The notes beneath the pieces were generated by a model that was given only the letters and a program-made list of their open reading frames with translations, made no database searches and was not told where the DNA came from. This document shows, piece after piece, positions 55,068-64,000 of a stretch of DNA of 64,000 bases. Each line of letters begins with the position of its first letter. Within the stretch, counting starts at the first letter, position 1. A program made the position numbers and the translations under genes. Source of the stretch: Mesorhizobium sp. B2-3-4 (GTDB taxonomy: Bacteria; Pseudomonadota; Alphaproteobacteria; Rhizobiales; Rhizobiaceae); assembly GCF_006442315.1 (NCBI RefSeq), contig NZ_VFVY01000002.1, positions 489,427-553,426 of the forward strand, given 5' to 3'.

Positions 55068-58000
55068 ATGACGACCTCCACTGAAGAAAAGCGGCCTTTC
55101 AATCTGTCGCGTTGGGCCATTGGCCATCCTTCCATCGCGCGCTTCCTGTTTGGGTTGATCATCATCGCCGGTGCGCTCGGCCTGATGCGCATGGGCCAGA
55201 AGGAAGACCCCGACTTCACCTTCCGCGTCATGGTTGTGCAGGCCATCTGGCCGGGCTCCTCGATCCAGGAGATGGAGGACCAGGTCGTCAACAAGATCGA
55301 GCGCAAACTGCAGGAGACGCCGCATCTCGACTTCGTGCGCTCCTTCACCCGCGCCGGCAGCGCCATCATCACCGTGCAGATCAAGGGCGACACCAACGCC
55401 GCCGAGGTGACGGACGCTTTCTACCAAGTGCGCAAGAAGGTCGGCGATATCGCGGGCGACCTGCCGCAAGGTCTGCTCGGCCCCTATTTCAACGACGAGT
55501 TCGGCGACACCTTCATCACGCTGCATTCGATCAGCGGCGACGGTTTCTCCTATCCCGAGCTGAAGAAGTTCGCGATCCAGGCGCGCGACATGCTGTTGAC
55601 GACGCCTGGCGTCGAGAAGGCCGTCATCATCGGTGACCAGCCGGAGAAGCTTTATATCGACGTCTCGTCCAAGGCTCTTGCGGAACGCGGCCTGACGCTG
55701 ACCGACCTGCAGAACGCGATCAAGGGCCAGAACAATGTCGACCCCGCCGGCTCCGTCGACACCGGCGTCAATTCAGTGCGCATCTCGGTCGAAGGTGACG
55801 TCGCCAAGGCCGCCGATATCAGGGAATTGCGCCTGCGCGCCGGCGGTCAGGTCACCCGGCTGGGCGACATCGCCACCGTCACTTCGGGACTGGAAGACCC
55901 CTTCCAGCGCAAATACCGCTTCAACGGTCACGACAGCGTGCAGCTCGGCGTCGTCATGGCCAAGGGTTTCAAGGTCACCGATGTCGGCCAGGATGTCGAG
56001 GCGACCTACAAGCGCTTCGAAGAAACGCTGCCCTACGGCGTCTCGGTCGATCAGATTTCCGACCAGCCTGAAGTCGTCAGGGATGCCGTCAGCGAGTTCA
56101 TGCATGCGCTCGGCGAAGCGTTGCTGATCGTGCTTGTCGTGTCGTTCCTGTCGATCGGCTGGCGTTCGGGCCTGGTCATCGCCATCGCCATACCGCTCGT
56201 GCTCGCCGCCACCTTCGCCATCATGTACGAGCTCGGCATCGACCTGCAGCGCATCTCGCTGGGTGCCTTGATCATCGCGCTTGGCCTGCTTGTCGACGAC
56301 GCCATGATCGTCGTCGAGATGATGGAGCGAAAGCTGGAGGAAGGGCTGGTCAAGATCGAGGCCGCGAGCTTCGCCTATTCCTCGACCGCCTTCCCGATGC
56401 TGACCGGCACGCTCATCACCACCGCCGGTTTCATCCCGGTCGGCTTTGCCGCGTCGACCGCCGGCGAATATGTGCGCACGCTGTTCTATGTCGTGGGTAT
56501 CGCGCTGATCGTGTCCTGGTTCGTGGCGGTCTATTTCACGCCTTGGCTGGGCAACATGATCCTCAAGCAGCGCAAGCATGCCGGCAGCCACCACGATGTC
56601 TTCGACACGCGCTTTTACCGCCGGCTGCGCTCTACCGTCGGCTGGGCCGTGCGCCACCGCATCATCGTGCTGGTCATGACGCTGATGACCTTCGCTACCA
56701 GCCTGTGGGCCTTCCAGTTCATTCCGCAGAACTTCTTTCCGCAATCGTCGCGTCCGGAAATCCTCGTCGATCTCTGGCTGCCGGAAGGCACCTCGATCAA
56801 GGAGGTCGAGAACCAGGCCAAGGCGCTCGAAGCCAAGATGATGGACGACAAGGACAAGCGCTTCATCGCCACCTATATCGGCGAAGGCGCGCCGCGCTTC
56901 TTCCTGCCGCTCGACCAGCAATTGCGCAATCCGAACTTCGCCCAGATGCTGGTCATGGCCAATGACGAGCCGGCCCGCGAGCGGCTTATCGTCAAGCTGC
57001 GCACCATTCTGGCGCAGGATTTCCCCTCGATCCGCGCCAAGGTCGATCGCCTTTTCCTCGGCCCGCCGACCGGCTGGCCGGTGCAGATGCGCGTCATGGG
57101 TCCGGATCGCCAGGAAGTGCGCCGCATTGCCGATCAGGTGAAGGCGAAGTTCCGCGAGGATCCGCTGCTGGGCGCCGTGCATGACGACTGGCTGGAGCCG
57201 GTGCCGGCGATGAAGCTGGTCATCGACCAGGACCGCGCCCGTGCGCTCGGCGTCACCTCGCAGCGCATCCGCCAGATGCTGCAGGCCGCGATGTCCGGCG
57301 CGCCGCTCGACGACTTCCGCGACGGCGAAGAGACGGTGTCAATCGTCGCCCGCGAGCCGGATGTCAGCCGCAGCCTGCTGTCCTCGGTCGACTCGGTCTA
57401 TATCCCGACCGATTTCGGCGGCTTCGTGCCGCTGTCGCAGGTCGCCAAGGTCGTGCCGGTGATGGAGCAAGGCATCGAGTGGCGCCGCGACCGCCTGCCG
57501 ACGATCAGTGTGCGCGCCACGCTGCCCGACGGCGTGCAGTCCAACGACGTCGTCACCAAGATGTACAAGGACATGCAGGGCCTGCGTGACGGCCTGGCGC
57601 CCGGCTACAAGATCGAGATCCAGGGTGGTGCCGAGGATTCGGCTGAAAGCCAGGCCTCGATCGCCGCCAAGGCGCCGATCATGCTGGCCATCATCGTCGT
57701 GCTGCTGATGATCCAGCTGCAGAATTTCGGCAAGGCGATGCTGGTGCTGGCAACCGGTCCGCTGGGCATCATCGGTGCGGCCGCGGCACTGCTGATCAGC
57801 GGCGCGCCGTTCGGCTTCGTCGCCATTCTCGGCGTCATCGCGCTGCTTGGCATCATCATGCGCAACTCGATCATCTTGGTCGATCAGATCGATCAGGACA
57901 TCGCCACCGGCATGGACCGGTCCGAGGCCATCATAGGCTCGGCGGTTCGCCGCTTCCGGCCGATCGTGCTGACGGCGATGACGGCGGTGCTGGCGCTGAT

Positions 58001-58202
58001 CCCGATCTCGCGCGCCGTGTTCTGGGGCCCGCTCGCCTACGCCATGATGGGCGGCATTCTGGTCGCCACCGTGCTCACCATCCTGGTGCTGCCGGCGGGC
58101 TACGCTCTCTTCTTCGGCCGTGAGCCGAAGAAGGTGAGCGCGCCGGCGGGCGAGGCCGTGCAGGACAATGAAAGGCCGCCAATCGCACTCGCGGCCGAGT
58201 AG
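55068..58202 (+). CDS. RND-family multidrug efflux pump, inner-membrane subunit
   Basis: A 1044-residue HAE1/AcrB-type transporter. An N-terminal membrane helix (ARFLFGLIIIAGALGLMRMG) precedes two large periplasmic loops and two blocks of membrane helices, around residues 340-540 and 870-1030. Helix 4 contains LIIALGLLVDDAMIVVEMMER with the paired proton-relay Asp residues. Helix 10-11 regions read LGIIMRNSIILVDQI and PIVLTAMTAVLALIPI. Full length. It works with the upstream adaptor. Substrates unknown. Confidence 0.92.
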   Translation: MTTSTEEKRPFNLSRWAIGHPSIARFLFGLIIIAGALGLMRMGQKEDPDFTFRVMVVQAIWPGSSIQEMEDQVVNKIERKLQETPHLDFVRSFTRAGSAIITVQIKGDTNAAEVTDAFYQVRKKVGDIAGDLPQGLLGPYFNDEFGDTFITLHSISGDGFSYPELKKFAIQARDMLLTTPGVEKAVIIGDQPEKLYIDVSSKALAERGLTLTDLQNAIKGQNNVDPAGSVDTGVNSVRISVEGDVAKAADIRELRLRAGGQVTRLGDIATVTSGLEDPFQRKYRFNGHDSVQLGVVMAKGFKVTDVGQDVEATYKRFEETLPYGVSVDQISDQPEVVRDAVSEFMHALGEALLIVLVVSFLSIGWRSGLVIAIAIPLVLAATFAIMYELGIDLQRISLGALIIALGLLVDDAMIVVEMMERKLEEGLVKIEAASFAYSSTAFPMLTGTLITTAGFIPVGFAASTAGEYVRTLFYVVGIALIVSWFVAVYFTPWLGNMILKQRKHAGSHHDVFDTRFYRRLRSTVGWAVRHRIIVLVMTLMTFATSLWAFQFIPQNFFPQSSRPEILVDLWLPEGTSIKEVENQAKALEAKMMDDKDKRFIATYIGEGAPRFFLPLDQQLRNPNFAQMLVMANDEPARERLIVKLRTILAQDFPSIRAKVDRLFLGPPTGWPVQMRVMGPDRQEVRRIADQVKAKFREDPLLGAVHDDWLEPVPAMKLVIDQDRARALGVTSQRIRQMLQAAMSGAPLDDFRDGEETVSIVAREPDVSRSLLSSVDSVYIPTDFGGFVPLSQVAKVVPVMEQGIEWRRDRLPTISVRATLPDGVQSNDVVTKMYKDMQGLRDGLAPGYKIEIQGGAEDSAESQASIAAKAPIMLAIIVVLLMIQLQNFGKAMLVLATGPLGIIGAAAALLISGAPFGFVAILGVIALLGIIMRNSIILVDQIDQDIATGMDRSEAIIGSAVRRFRPIVLTAMTAVLALIPISRAVFWGPLAYAMMGGILVATVLTILVLPAGYALFFGREPKKVSAPAGEAVQDNERPPIALAAE

Positions 58203-58313
58203 GACAGAACGGGGAGGCAAAGCGCTCTCCGGATTGCGCCCTGCCGGGCATACCCCTAGGGATAGTGCTCGCGCGGTGATTGCCACTGCGCCGGGCTCTC
58301 CTTGGGGATTTCT

Positions 58314-58655
58314 ATGAAGCTGTTGCATTTGCCTGTCGTGATCGCCGTGCTCGCGGCACCCGCCATTGCGCGGGCTGGTTCGATCGAGGGGGAGTGGCGG
58401 ACAGCCGATACATCCATCGCCCGCATCGCTGCGTGTGGCGACCGTTTCTGCATCGTCATGAAGACCGGCGACTGGCCGGGCAAGGAGATTGGCCGGCTCG
58501 AGGCGGTGGGGTTTGACAATTACGTAGGCACGGTGACCGATCCGCGTGACAACAAGACCTATTCCGGCCGTGCAACGCTTGCTGGCAACACGCTCAAGCT
58601 CACCGGCTGCGCGCTCAAGATCTTCTGCCAGACCGAAGTCTGGTCTCGCCGATAG
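58314..58655 (+). CDS. DUF2147-like small exported protein
   Basis: A 113-residue protein with a signal peptide (MKLLHLPVVIAVLAAPAIARA, cleavage near ARAGS). The mature part, SIEGEWRTADTSIARIAACGDRFCIVMK through GCALKIFCQTEVWSR, fits DUF2147, a small beta-barrel-like periplasmic family of unknown function. It contains four Cys in two pairs that could form disulfides. ATG 58314 follows a GGGGA SD. It stands alone between the RND pump and a terminator for the opposite gene. Confidence 0.7.
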   Translation: MKLLHLPVVIAVLAAPAIARAGSIEGEWRTADTSIARIAACGDRFCIVMKTGDWPGKEIGRLEAVGFDNYVGTVTDPRDNKTYSGRATLAGNTLKLTGCALKIFCQTEVWSRR

Positions 58656-58664
58656 GCTTGTCGC

Positions 58665-58702
58665 AAAAAGCAAAAGCCCATCCCGCATTTGGCGGAATGG
58701 GC
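58665..58702 (-). terminator. Rho-independent terminator for the APC permease gene
   Basis: On the minus strand, GCCCATTCCGC and GCGGGATGGGC pair with one mismatch, followed by TTTTGCTTTTT. There is no T-run on the plus strand, so it mainly terminates the minus-strand permease transcript 60 bases after its stop. Confidence 0.7.
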
Positions 58703-58759
58703 TCGTATCGGATCGTCAGGGCGTGTCGAAGTTTGGACGCGCCCATCCTTCGACCTGCC

Positions 58760-60469
58760 TCAGATGACGAAAAACCAGTTGGCCAGCAGCATCACCGCGA
58801 CGCCGGCGACCAGGGTCAGGTAGGGCAGCATGCCAGCCTTCTTGACCGAGAGATCGGCTCCCGCCATGCCGAGGTCGGCCAGCATGTGCTCGGGGAATTT
58901 GCCCTTGTCTTGGACATAGTGGCGGAAGCAGAACACCGGGATGATCAAGGCAGCCGTGATCAGCCCGGCCCACAGTGCCATCGGGTTCCACACCTTGGCG
59001 CCGGCGCCCATGAAGATGGCGTTGACATAGGCGAAGACCGCCCCGATGCCCAGCAGCCAGGTCGGTGCCTTCCAGGGACGGTTGATGTGGCCGTTGTCGA
59101 TGCGATGGATCCAGCCGGCATTGAGGTTGAGGAAGTTGAAGATGATGTAGCCGCAGTTCGATACGGCGAGGATGAAGAAGAAGCTCGTCGCGTCGGCCGA
59201 GGCGATGGCCAGCACGATCAGGTTGAAGCAGAGGTCGGTCCACATTGCCCGCGTCGGCGCGCCATGTTCGTTGACGTGGCTGAGATAGCGCGGCAGCCAG
59301 CCGTCGACCGATCCCTGGTAGAGCGTGCGCGAGGAGCCGGCCATCGCCGTCATGATGCACAGCACCAGCGCCAGGATCATCAGCATGACGAGCAGGCTGT
59401 GGATCAGCCTGCCGCCGCCGACCATGCCGGCCAGCGCGTCGGCGACGCCGGAGCCGTCGACGATCGGCGTTGCCAGCATGCCGTTCAGGCCCAGCACGCC
59501 CTGGAAGGTGAAGGGCACGAGGATGAACAGAAGCATGCACAGCAGACCGGAGTAGAAGATGGCCTTGAACGTGTCGGTGCCGGGGTTCTTGAACTCCGAC
59601 GTGTAGCAGACGGCGGTCTCGAAGCCGTAGGTCGACCACGCGGCGATGAACATGCCGCCGAGCGCCAGCGTCCAGCCGGCGATGTTCCAGGAGCCGGGCT
59701 CGGGGGCATAGGCGGCGGCAAGCGGTACCAGCGGCGAGAAATTCGCCCAGTCGATCTGGCCGGTGAAGATCGGCACCACACCGACGATCAGCATCGGGAT
59801 GATGACCAGCAGGCCGATATATTTCTGCACGCTGGCCGTGCCGAGGATGCCGCGATGCTGGATCGAGAAGATGATCAGCATCAGCACAGCACCGATGAAG
59901 AAGGTGGCGTTGAAGGTGAAGGACACCGGGCCGAGCGTATGGCCCCACAGCGACCAGGTGCGGATGGCGGGCGTCGCTGCCGCCGTAACCGCGGTGATGG
60001 CGTCGGCGGGCGCGGTTCCGGCATGCGCGGCGATATACGCCACCACTTCGGGCGAGGTGTCGGTGAAGATCGGCACCGGCGCAAGCGCGTTGAGGATATA
60101 GGCCGCCGCGATCGAGCAGCCCAGCGACAGCACGGGCGTCCAGGCGAACCAGTTGCACCACACCGAAAGCGGCGCGATGAACTTGGAATAGCGCAGCCAC
60201 GCCGTGGCGCCGTAGATCGAGGCGCCGCCCGACTTGTTCGGGAACAGGCCGGCGATTTCGGCATAGGTGAAGGATTGCAGGAAGCCCATGATCATGGACA
60301 CCGTCCAGATCAGGAAGGCCAGCTTTCCCGTCGTGCCGGCAATGCCGCCGATCGAGAACAGGACCAGCGCCGGAACGCCGCTCGCCACCCAGAAGGCGCC
60401 ACGCCAGTCAATATGCCTGAGCAGCTTGCTTTCCGCAGACTGCTCCATGGCCGTGCTTATCGTGCTCAT
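58760..60469 (-). CDS. APC-superfamily amino acid permease
   Basis: A 569-residue inner-membrane permease with about 12-14 hydrophobic helices. The first helix has the APC signature FWVASGVPALVLFSIGGIAG, and helix 2-3 contains FTYAEIAGLFPNKSGGASIYGA. Membrane segments continue to the C-terminal LTLVAGVAVMLLANWFFVI. It lies about 297 bases downstream of the DUF1989-GcvT fusion in the same direction and may import that enzyme's substrate, perhaps an amino or methylated amine compound. Substrate not known. Confidence 0.85.
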   Translation of the reverse strand: MSTISTAMEQSAESKLLRHIDWRGAFWVASGVPALVLFSIGGIAGTTGKLAFLIWTVSMIMGFLQSFTYAEIAGLFPNKSGGASIYGATAWLRYSKFIAPLSVWCNWFAWTPVLSLGCSIAAAYILNALAPVPIFTDTSPEVVAYIAAHAGTAPADAITAVTAAATPAIRTWSLWGHTLGPVSFTFNATFFIGAVLMLIIFSIQHRGILGTASVQKYIGLLVIIPMLIVGVVPIFTGQIDWANFSPLVPLAAAYAPEPGSWNIAGWTLALGGMFIAAWSTYGFETAVCYTSEFKNPGTDTFKAIFYSGLLCMLLFILVPFTFQGVLGLNGMLATPIVDGSGVADALAGMVGGGRLIHSLLVMLMILALVLCIMTAMAGSSRTLYQGSVDGWLPRYLSHVNEHGAPTRAMWTDLCFNLIVLAIASADATSFFFILAVSNCGYIIFNFLNLNAGWIHRIDNGHINRPWKAPTWLLGIGAVFAYVNAIFMGAGAKVWNPMALWAGLITAALIIPVFCFRHYVQDKGKFPEHMLADLGMAGADLSVKKAGMLPYLTLVAGVAVMLLANWFFVI

Positions 60470-60672
60470 GTCGATGAGTTCCCCTTTTCGATGTTCCCCG
60501 CCAGCGATGCCTCGGCTGCGCGAAGCTTGCTCCCCGGCAAATGACCGTCCAACCGCGGTGTTTCCACTCAGTCGTATTTTTTTCTTAAGAGTGAAGATTG
60601 ATCCGACGCGCTTTCACGTCAAGCGATTTGTGAAACAGTGCACATCACGCTTGCGAAACATCGATCCAACCA

Positions 60673-60694
60673 CCCGCCGGTGGCGGCCGGCGGG
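60673..60694 (-). other. GC-rich hairpin downstream of the DUF1989-GcvT gene
   Basis: CCCGCCGG and CCGGCGGG form a perfect 8-bp stem around a 6-base loop, 72 bases beyond the stop of the upstream minus-strand gene. No T-run follows, so it may be a weak terminator or an mRNA 3' stabiliser. The rest of the 297-base gap, with an AT-rich stretch near 60575-60600, probably holds the permease promoter. Confidence 0.35.
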
Positions 60695-60766
60695 AGGTCG
60701 GACCAGCCTTGGGAGGCTTTTCAGGGCAGGTCCAGCGGACGCGGTCTGGCGTCTGCTTGAACCGTT

Positions 60767-63136
60767 CTAGGAGCGCGGTTTGGTCTTCTGCGGATCGTAA
60801 TGCGCGAAGCCCACGACCCGCGCCGGCAGCCGCTTGGCATGGCCGTCGAGCTTGCCGATCTCGACCTCGGTGCCGATCGCGGCGTGGGTAACGTCGAGCC
60901 GCGCCAGTGCGATGTTCTTGTTCAGCACCGGCGAGCGCATGCCCGAGGTGACGACGCCGATCTGGGCGCGCCCGACATGGACGCAATCGCCATGGCCGAC
61001 GGCGACATTGCCGTCGATGTCGAGGCCGACCAGTTTCGTCTGCGGATGCTCCTTGCGCCGGATCAGTGCTTCACGGCCGATGAAATCATCCGTCTTGGTC
61101 TTCAGCGGCACGGTGAAGCCTATGCCGGCCTCGAACGGATCGGTCTGGTCCGAGAATTCGTAACCGGCAAAGATCAGGCCGGCTTCGATGCGCACCATAT
61201 CGAGAGCCTGCAGGCCCATCGGCTTCAGCCCGTGCGGCCGACCGGCTTCCCAGATGGCGTCGAACACTTTTTCGGCGTCGCGCGGATGGCACCAGACCTC
61301 GTAGCCGAGCTCACCGGTATAGCCGGTGCGCGAGACGACGACGGGAATGCCGTTGCCGCCGCCGATGCGCGCGACCGCGAAGCGAAACCACTCGAGTTCC
61401 TCTATCGAAGGCTGCAACGGCGAGGTCCAGATGACTTCCTTCAGGATGTCGCGGCTCTTCGGTCCCTGCACGGCGACATTGTGCATCTGGTCGGTCGACG
61501 AGCGCACCAGCACGTTGAGGCCAAGCTTCTTGGCCTGCTCGCGCAACCATTCGCCGGACAGATCGTCACCGCCGACCCAGCGGAAATTGTCCTTGCCGAG
61601 CCGCAGAAGCGTGCCGTCGTCGATCATGCCGCCATGCTCGTAGCACATGGCTGAATAGACGACCTGGCCGACGCCGAGCTTCTTGACGTCACGGGTCAGC
61701 GTGTATTGCAGCAGTGCTTCGGAATCCGGGCCGGTGACCTCGAACTTGCGCAACGGCGACAGGTCCATGATCACCGCATCCTGCCGGCAGGCCCAGTATT
61801 CGGCGATAGGTCCTTCCTTGGCGAAGGAATTGGCCAGCCAGTAGCCCCTGTATTCGGCGAAGTTGCGTGTGTGCTTGGCAAAGCTCTGGTGAAAGGCTGT
61901 CTCGCGGGTCATTTTCGGTTCCGAATCGGGCGTCATGCGTCTGGCGATCGCTCGCGAGAATTTGTGCTGGCCGGAATAGGTCCGCACGTGGATGTCGGTC
62001 AGGTCCCAGCCATTGGCCGGGGTCGTATCGTCGGGGCAGGCGGACGAGACGCAGACGATGTCGGTCAGCGCGCGCAGCAACACATAGTCGCCGGCGCGGG
62101 ACCACGGCTCGTCCGACACCATCACGCCATGCGCGTCGATCGCCGTGTTGAAAAAGAAGTTGATCGCCATCCAGCCCGCGCGGGCATTCACGCCTTTGCC
62201 GGCAAGCGCGCCGTTGAAATTCTCCGAGCAGTTTGTGTGGCCGGGATAGCCGATGTCGTCGTAATATTTCGCGGCACAGGCGAGTGCGAATGCATCGTGG
62301 CGGCCGCATGTGTCCTGGATAACCTCGACCAGCGGCTCCATGTCCTGGTCGTAATATTTCGAATGCAGGCCGGGCATCGGGTAGCTCGCACCCATCAGCG
62401 TGCGCGTCGTCGTCACGTCGAGCGGATGGTCGAGACCCTTGTCGAGCTTGCGCGCCGAGAAGCACTGGAAGTCGGTGCACTGGCGCCCGTCGACATCGAT
62501 GATCTGCAGATAGTCGCCGGCCTTGACGAAGTAGGATTCCGCCGTCGCCGACTTCACCCTGAGATCGAGCACGGGATCGGCAAGCGGATCGCCAAGCTGG
62601 CCCCTCGTCTTCAGCCGGATCGTGGCGCGGCGCACGAGGACGGTGAGCGGCGTCGCCGTGTCGTGACCGTCGACCAGCATTGGCCCGCCCGGCGCCGCGA
62701 CCAGCATGGCACCATGACGCGCGACGGTGAAAGTCTGTTCCGTACCAGCCGGCGTGGCGGCGCCAAACACGCGCACCGCCTTTGCCTGGTCGAACTGCAC
62801 ATGCCGGCCCTCCAGGCCGCGCCGCAGCGATGCGATACTGTCGTCGCCTTCTGCGAGCAACGCCTTGATGCCGGCGGCGTTGCTGTTGGATTTCTCGCCG
62901 AGAATGCCGGGATCGGTGACGCCTGACTTGTCCCAGGCCAGCAACTCGCAGGCCTGGCCGCCTTCGGTGTTGCGCACGGCGATCGTATCGCCGGCCTCGA
63001 CCTCGATCAGCACCGCGCCATTGCCCTGGATCGTATAGCGCTCCACCCCCGGCGGCAGCGCGATCTGGCCGGGCCTCAGGATGAGGCTTGGCCTTGGCGG
63101 TCCGGCGGCGACAGCGGGGTAGGGCGACTGGCTCAT
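60767..63136 (-). CDS. DUF1989 / GcvT-type aminomethyltransferase fusion protein
   Basis: A 789-residue multidomain protein. Residues about 20-180 look like a first DUF1989-type module (GDTIAVRNTEGGQACELLAWD). Residues about 190-385 are a second, clearer DUF1989 (DVDGRQCTDFQCFSARK, HTNCSENFN, SSACPDDTTPANGWD). Residues about 405-789 are a GcvT aminomethyltransferase with its C-terminal barrel (SRTGYTGELGYEVW, GLQALDMVRIEAGL, TSGMRSP). GcvT-type domains use tetrahydrofolate to take a one-carbon unit from an N-methyl or aminomethyl group; DUF1989 proteins are often linked to urea or guanidine carboxylases. No such carboxylase is nearby. The actual reaction is unknown. Confidence 0.8.
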   Translation of the reverse strand: MSQSPYPAVAAGPPRPSLILRPGQIALPPGVERYTIQGNGAVLIEVEAGDTIAVRNTEGGQACELLAWDKSGVTDPGILGEKSNSNAAGIKALLAEGDDSIASLRRGLEGRHVQFDQAKAVRVFGAATPAGTEQTFTVARHGAMLVAAPGGPMLVDGHDTATPLTVLVRRATIRLKTRGQLGDPLADPVLDLRVKSATAESYFVKAGDYLQIIDVDGRQCTDFQCFSARKLDKGLDHPLDVTTTRTLMGASYPMPGLHSKYYDQDMEPLVEVIQDTCGRHDAFALACAAKYYDDIGYPGHTNCSENFNGALAGKGVNARAGWMAINFFFNTAIDAHGVMVSDEPWSRAGDYVLLRALTDIVCVSSACPDDTTPANGWDLTDIHVRTYSGQHKFSRAIARRMTPDSEPKMTRETAFHQSFAKHTRNFAEYRGYWLANSFAKEGPIAEYWACRQDAVIMDLSPLRKFEVTGPDSEALLQYTLTRDVKKLGVGQVVYSAMCYEHGGMIDDGTLLRLGKDNFRWVGGDDLSGEWLREQAKKLGLNVLVRSSTDQMHNVAVQGPKSRDILKEVIWTSPLQPSIEELEWFRFAVARIGGGNGIPVVVSRTGYTGELGYEVWCHPRDAEKVFDAIWEAGRPHGLKPMGLQALDMVRIEAGLIFAGYEFSDQTDPFEAGIGFTVPLKTKTDDFIGREALIRRKEHPQTKLVGLDIDGNVAVGHGDCVHVGRAQIGVVTSGMRSPVLNKNIALARLDVTHAAIGTEVEIGKLDGHAKRLPARVVGFAHYDPQKTKPRS

Positions 63137-63333
63137 CTCAGCCTTGCGGTTCGAGAAACAAGGTTGCCTGTGTGTAAAATTATTTTAGCAGCAAGAATAG
63201 CAGTGCGATGGCGTTTGGCAAGAAGGTGGTGTCGTCATTGCTGTCATTCAGGTAGCCCCTTGCCGATCGGCCTGGTTTGCGAACGTCAGCGCCGCCCCTC
63301 ATCCGGCAGGGCAATGAGCGACTATCTGTTGTG

Positions 63334-64000
63334 TCAAGTTGCATTTGCGAACTCCACGCGCGCATCGCGTGCTTTTGCATTGAGGATGACGAGGAGTTTT
63401 CGGGCCAGCGCCATGCGAATGACCATTTTGGTTTTGCCAGCCTTTTGCAACCGTTCGGCGAAAGCGTGCAGATGAGGATCGTACCTGGCGACGTGCCGGG
63501 CAATGATAAAGAGAATGCCACGCGGCCCGGCGCGACCACCCCGAATGTTACGAGGTCCCTCGCGTTTGCCGCTATCGTTGGCGAAGGGCGCGAGCCCCAC
63601 CAGTTTGGCGATGGCCTTGTTGGAGACAATGCCGATCTCGGGCACTTCCGCCAGCAGACGGGCAACGGTGCGGTCAGCCAGGCCTTTGAAGAAGCGGAAT
63701 GTCTTGTCGAGCTTGGCCCACAACGGGTCGTCGTCAATCAGCGAGGCCACCTCGCCAGCCAGCCGCTTCTCCTCGCGCTTGAGGCAGGTCAGCACCGTGG
63801 AGAGACTGGCCAGCGTCTCGGCGTCGGTGGTGGCGCTCTTGCGCTGCTTGTTGACGGTGATGTCGCCGGTGACCTGGGAAAGCCTGGAAACCAGGGCTCT
63901 CAGTCGCTGCTGCGCGGCACTGGGCGGCGCCGTCGGCACGATCTGCTTGACCGACGCGTAATGGGCGATCACGGCCGCATCGATGCGATCGGTCTTCTCG
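63334..64000 (-). mobile_element. IS110-family transposase, C-terminal part (gene runs off the right edge)
   Basis: About 221 residues read from the right edge (KTDRIDAAVIAHYASVKQIV) to a stop at 63334. The KTDRIDA motif belongs to the N-terminal DEDD nuclease domain. The C-terminal Transposase_20 domain is seen in IGIVSNKAIAKLVGLAPFANDSGKREGPRN and IRGGRAGPRGILFIIARHVARYDP. This is the IS110/IS1111 family, whose members usually lack clear terminal inverted repeats, so the element end cannot be fixed; it probably lies between 63137 and 63333. The remaining frame looks intact. Confidence 0.9.

Noticed and set aside
55773..57182. Minus-strand open frame inside the RND pump gene
   Set aside because: Antisense shadow of a full-length, motif-complete RND gene.
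58658..60544. Plus-strand open frame of about 628 codons opposite the APC permease
   Set aside because: The product is a hydrophilic Arg/His/Asp/Gln-rich sequence, typical of the antisense of a GC-rich membrane protein gene; the minus-strand frame has clear APC helices.

Overview
The window is high-GC alphaproteobacterial DNA, most consistent with a Mesorhizobium-type rhizobium. Reasons: a Brucella/rhizobial-style erythritol locus, dense sugar ABC transporters with tightly overlapping ATGA gene junctions, a ribH2 gene under an FMN riboswitch, and palindromic intergenic repeats of the kind seen in rhizobia. It is almost entirely a catabolic and transport region, apart from an FtsZ-like fragment at the left edge and an IS110-family transposase running off the right edge. 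No rRNA, tRNA or CRISPR array was seen.

Region 1 (469-15704) is a polyol/erythritol locus. It holds a SorC-type regulator (EryD-like), a five-gene ABC importer (SBP, two permeases, two dissimilar ATPases), kinase EryA, a 2-hydroxyacid dehydrogenase, EryB, EryC, a convergent class II aldolase gene, DeoR-type EryR, TpiB-like EryH and RpiB-like EryI. The pathway is expected to end in D-erythrose 4-phosphate. Region 2 (15701-20053) holds a split dihydroxyacetone-kinase-like pair (dhaL, dhaK), ribH2 with its FMN riboswitch, and a divergent MFS/Lrp pair.

Region 3 (20071-32004) matches a D-apiose/D-apionate pathway: a DUF1537 kinase (OiaK-like), a RuBisCO-like protein (RLP1, OiaX-like), a GntR regulator, a lactonase (ApnL-like), a sugar dehydrogenase (ApsD-like), a ribose-type ABC importer with a DUF2291 lipoprotein, and an ApnO-like oxidoisomerase. 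Its predicted product, L-erythrulose 1-phosphate, is the substrate of EryH in region 1, so the two loci may form one C4-sugar network.

Region 4 (32112-40903) is a second, paralogous RLP module. It has its own SBP, an ATPase fused to a permease, a second permease, a second GntR, RLP2, a second ApnO-like protein and a TIM-barrel protein. It lacks the kinase, lactonase and sugar dehydrogenase of region 3, so its substrate is unknown. This is the best candidate here for an undescribed system.

Region 5 (40934-50790) combines mtnA and mtnK with a divergent sugar ABC importer, a class II aldolase/short-chain dehydrogenase fusion, a GNAT protein and a SorC regulator. This suggests salvage of methylthioribose or 5-deoxyribose through a DHAP-type shunt. 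Region 6 (50992-64000) holds an acyl-CoA synthetase, a MITE-like inverted-repeat element, a TetR-RND efflux operon, a DUF2147 protein, an APC permease, a DUF1989-GcvT fusion and the IS110 fragment. All functional names rest on reading the sequence and recalling families; no database search was run.
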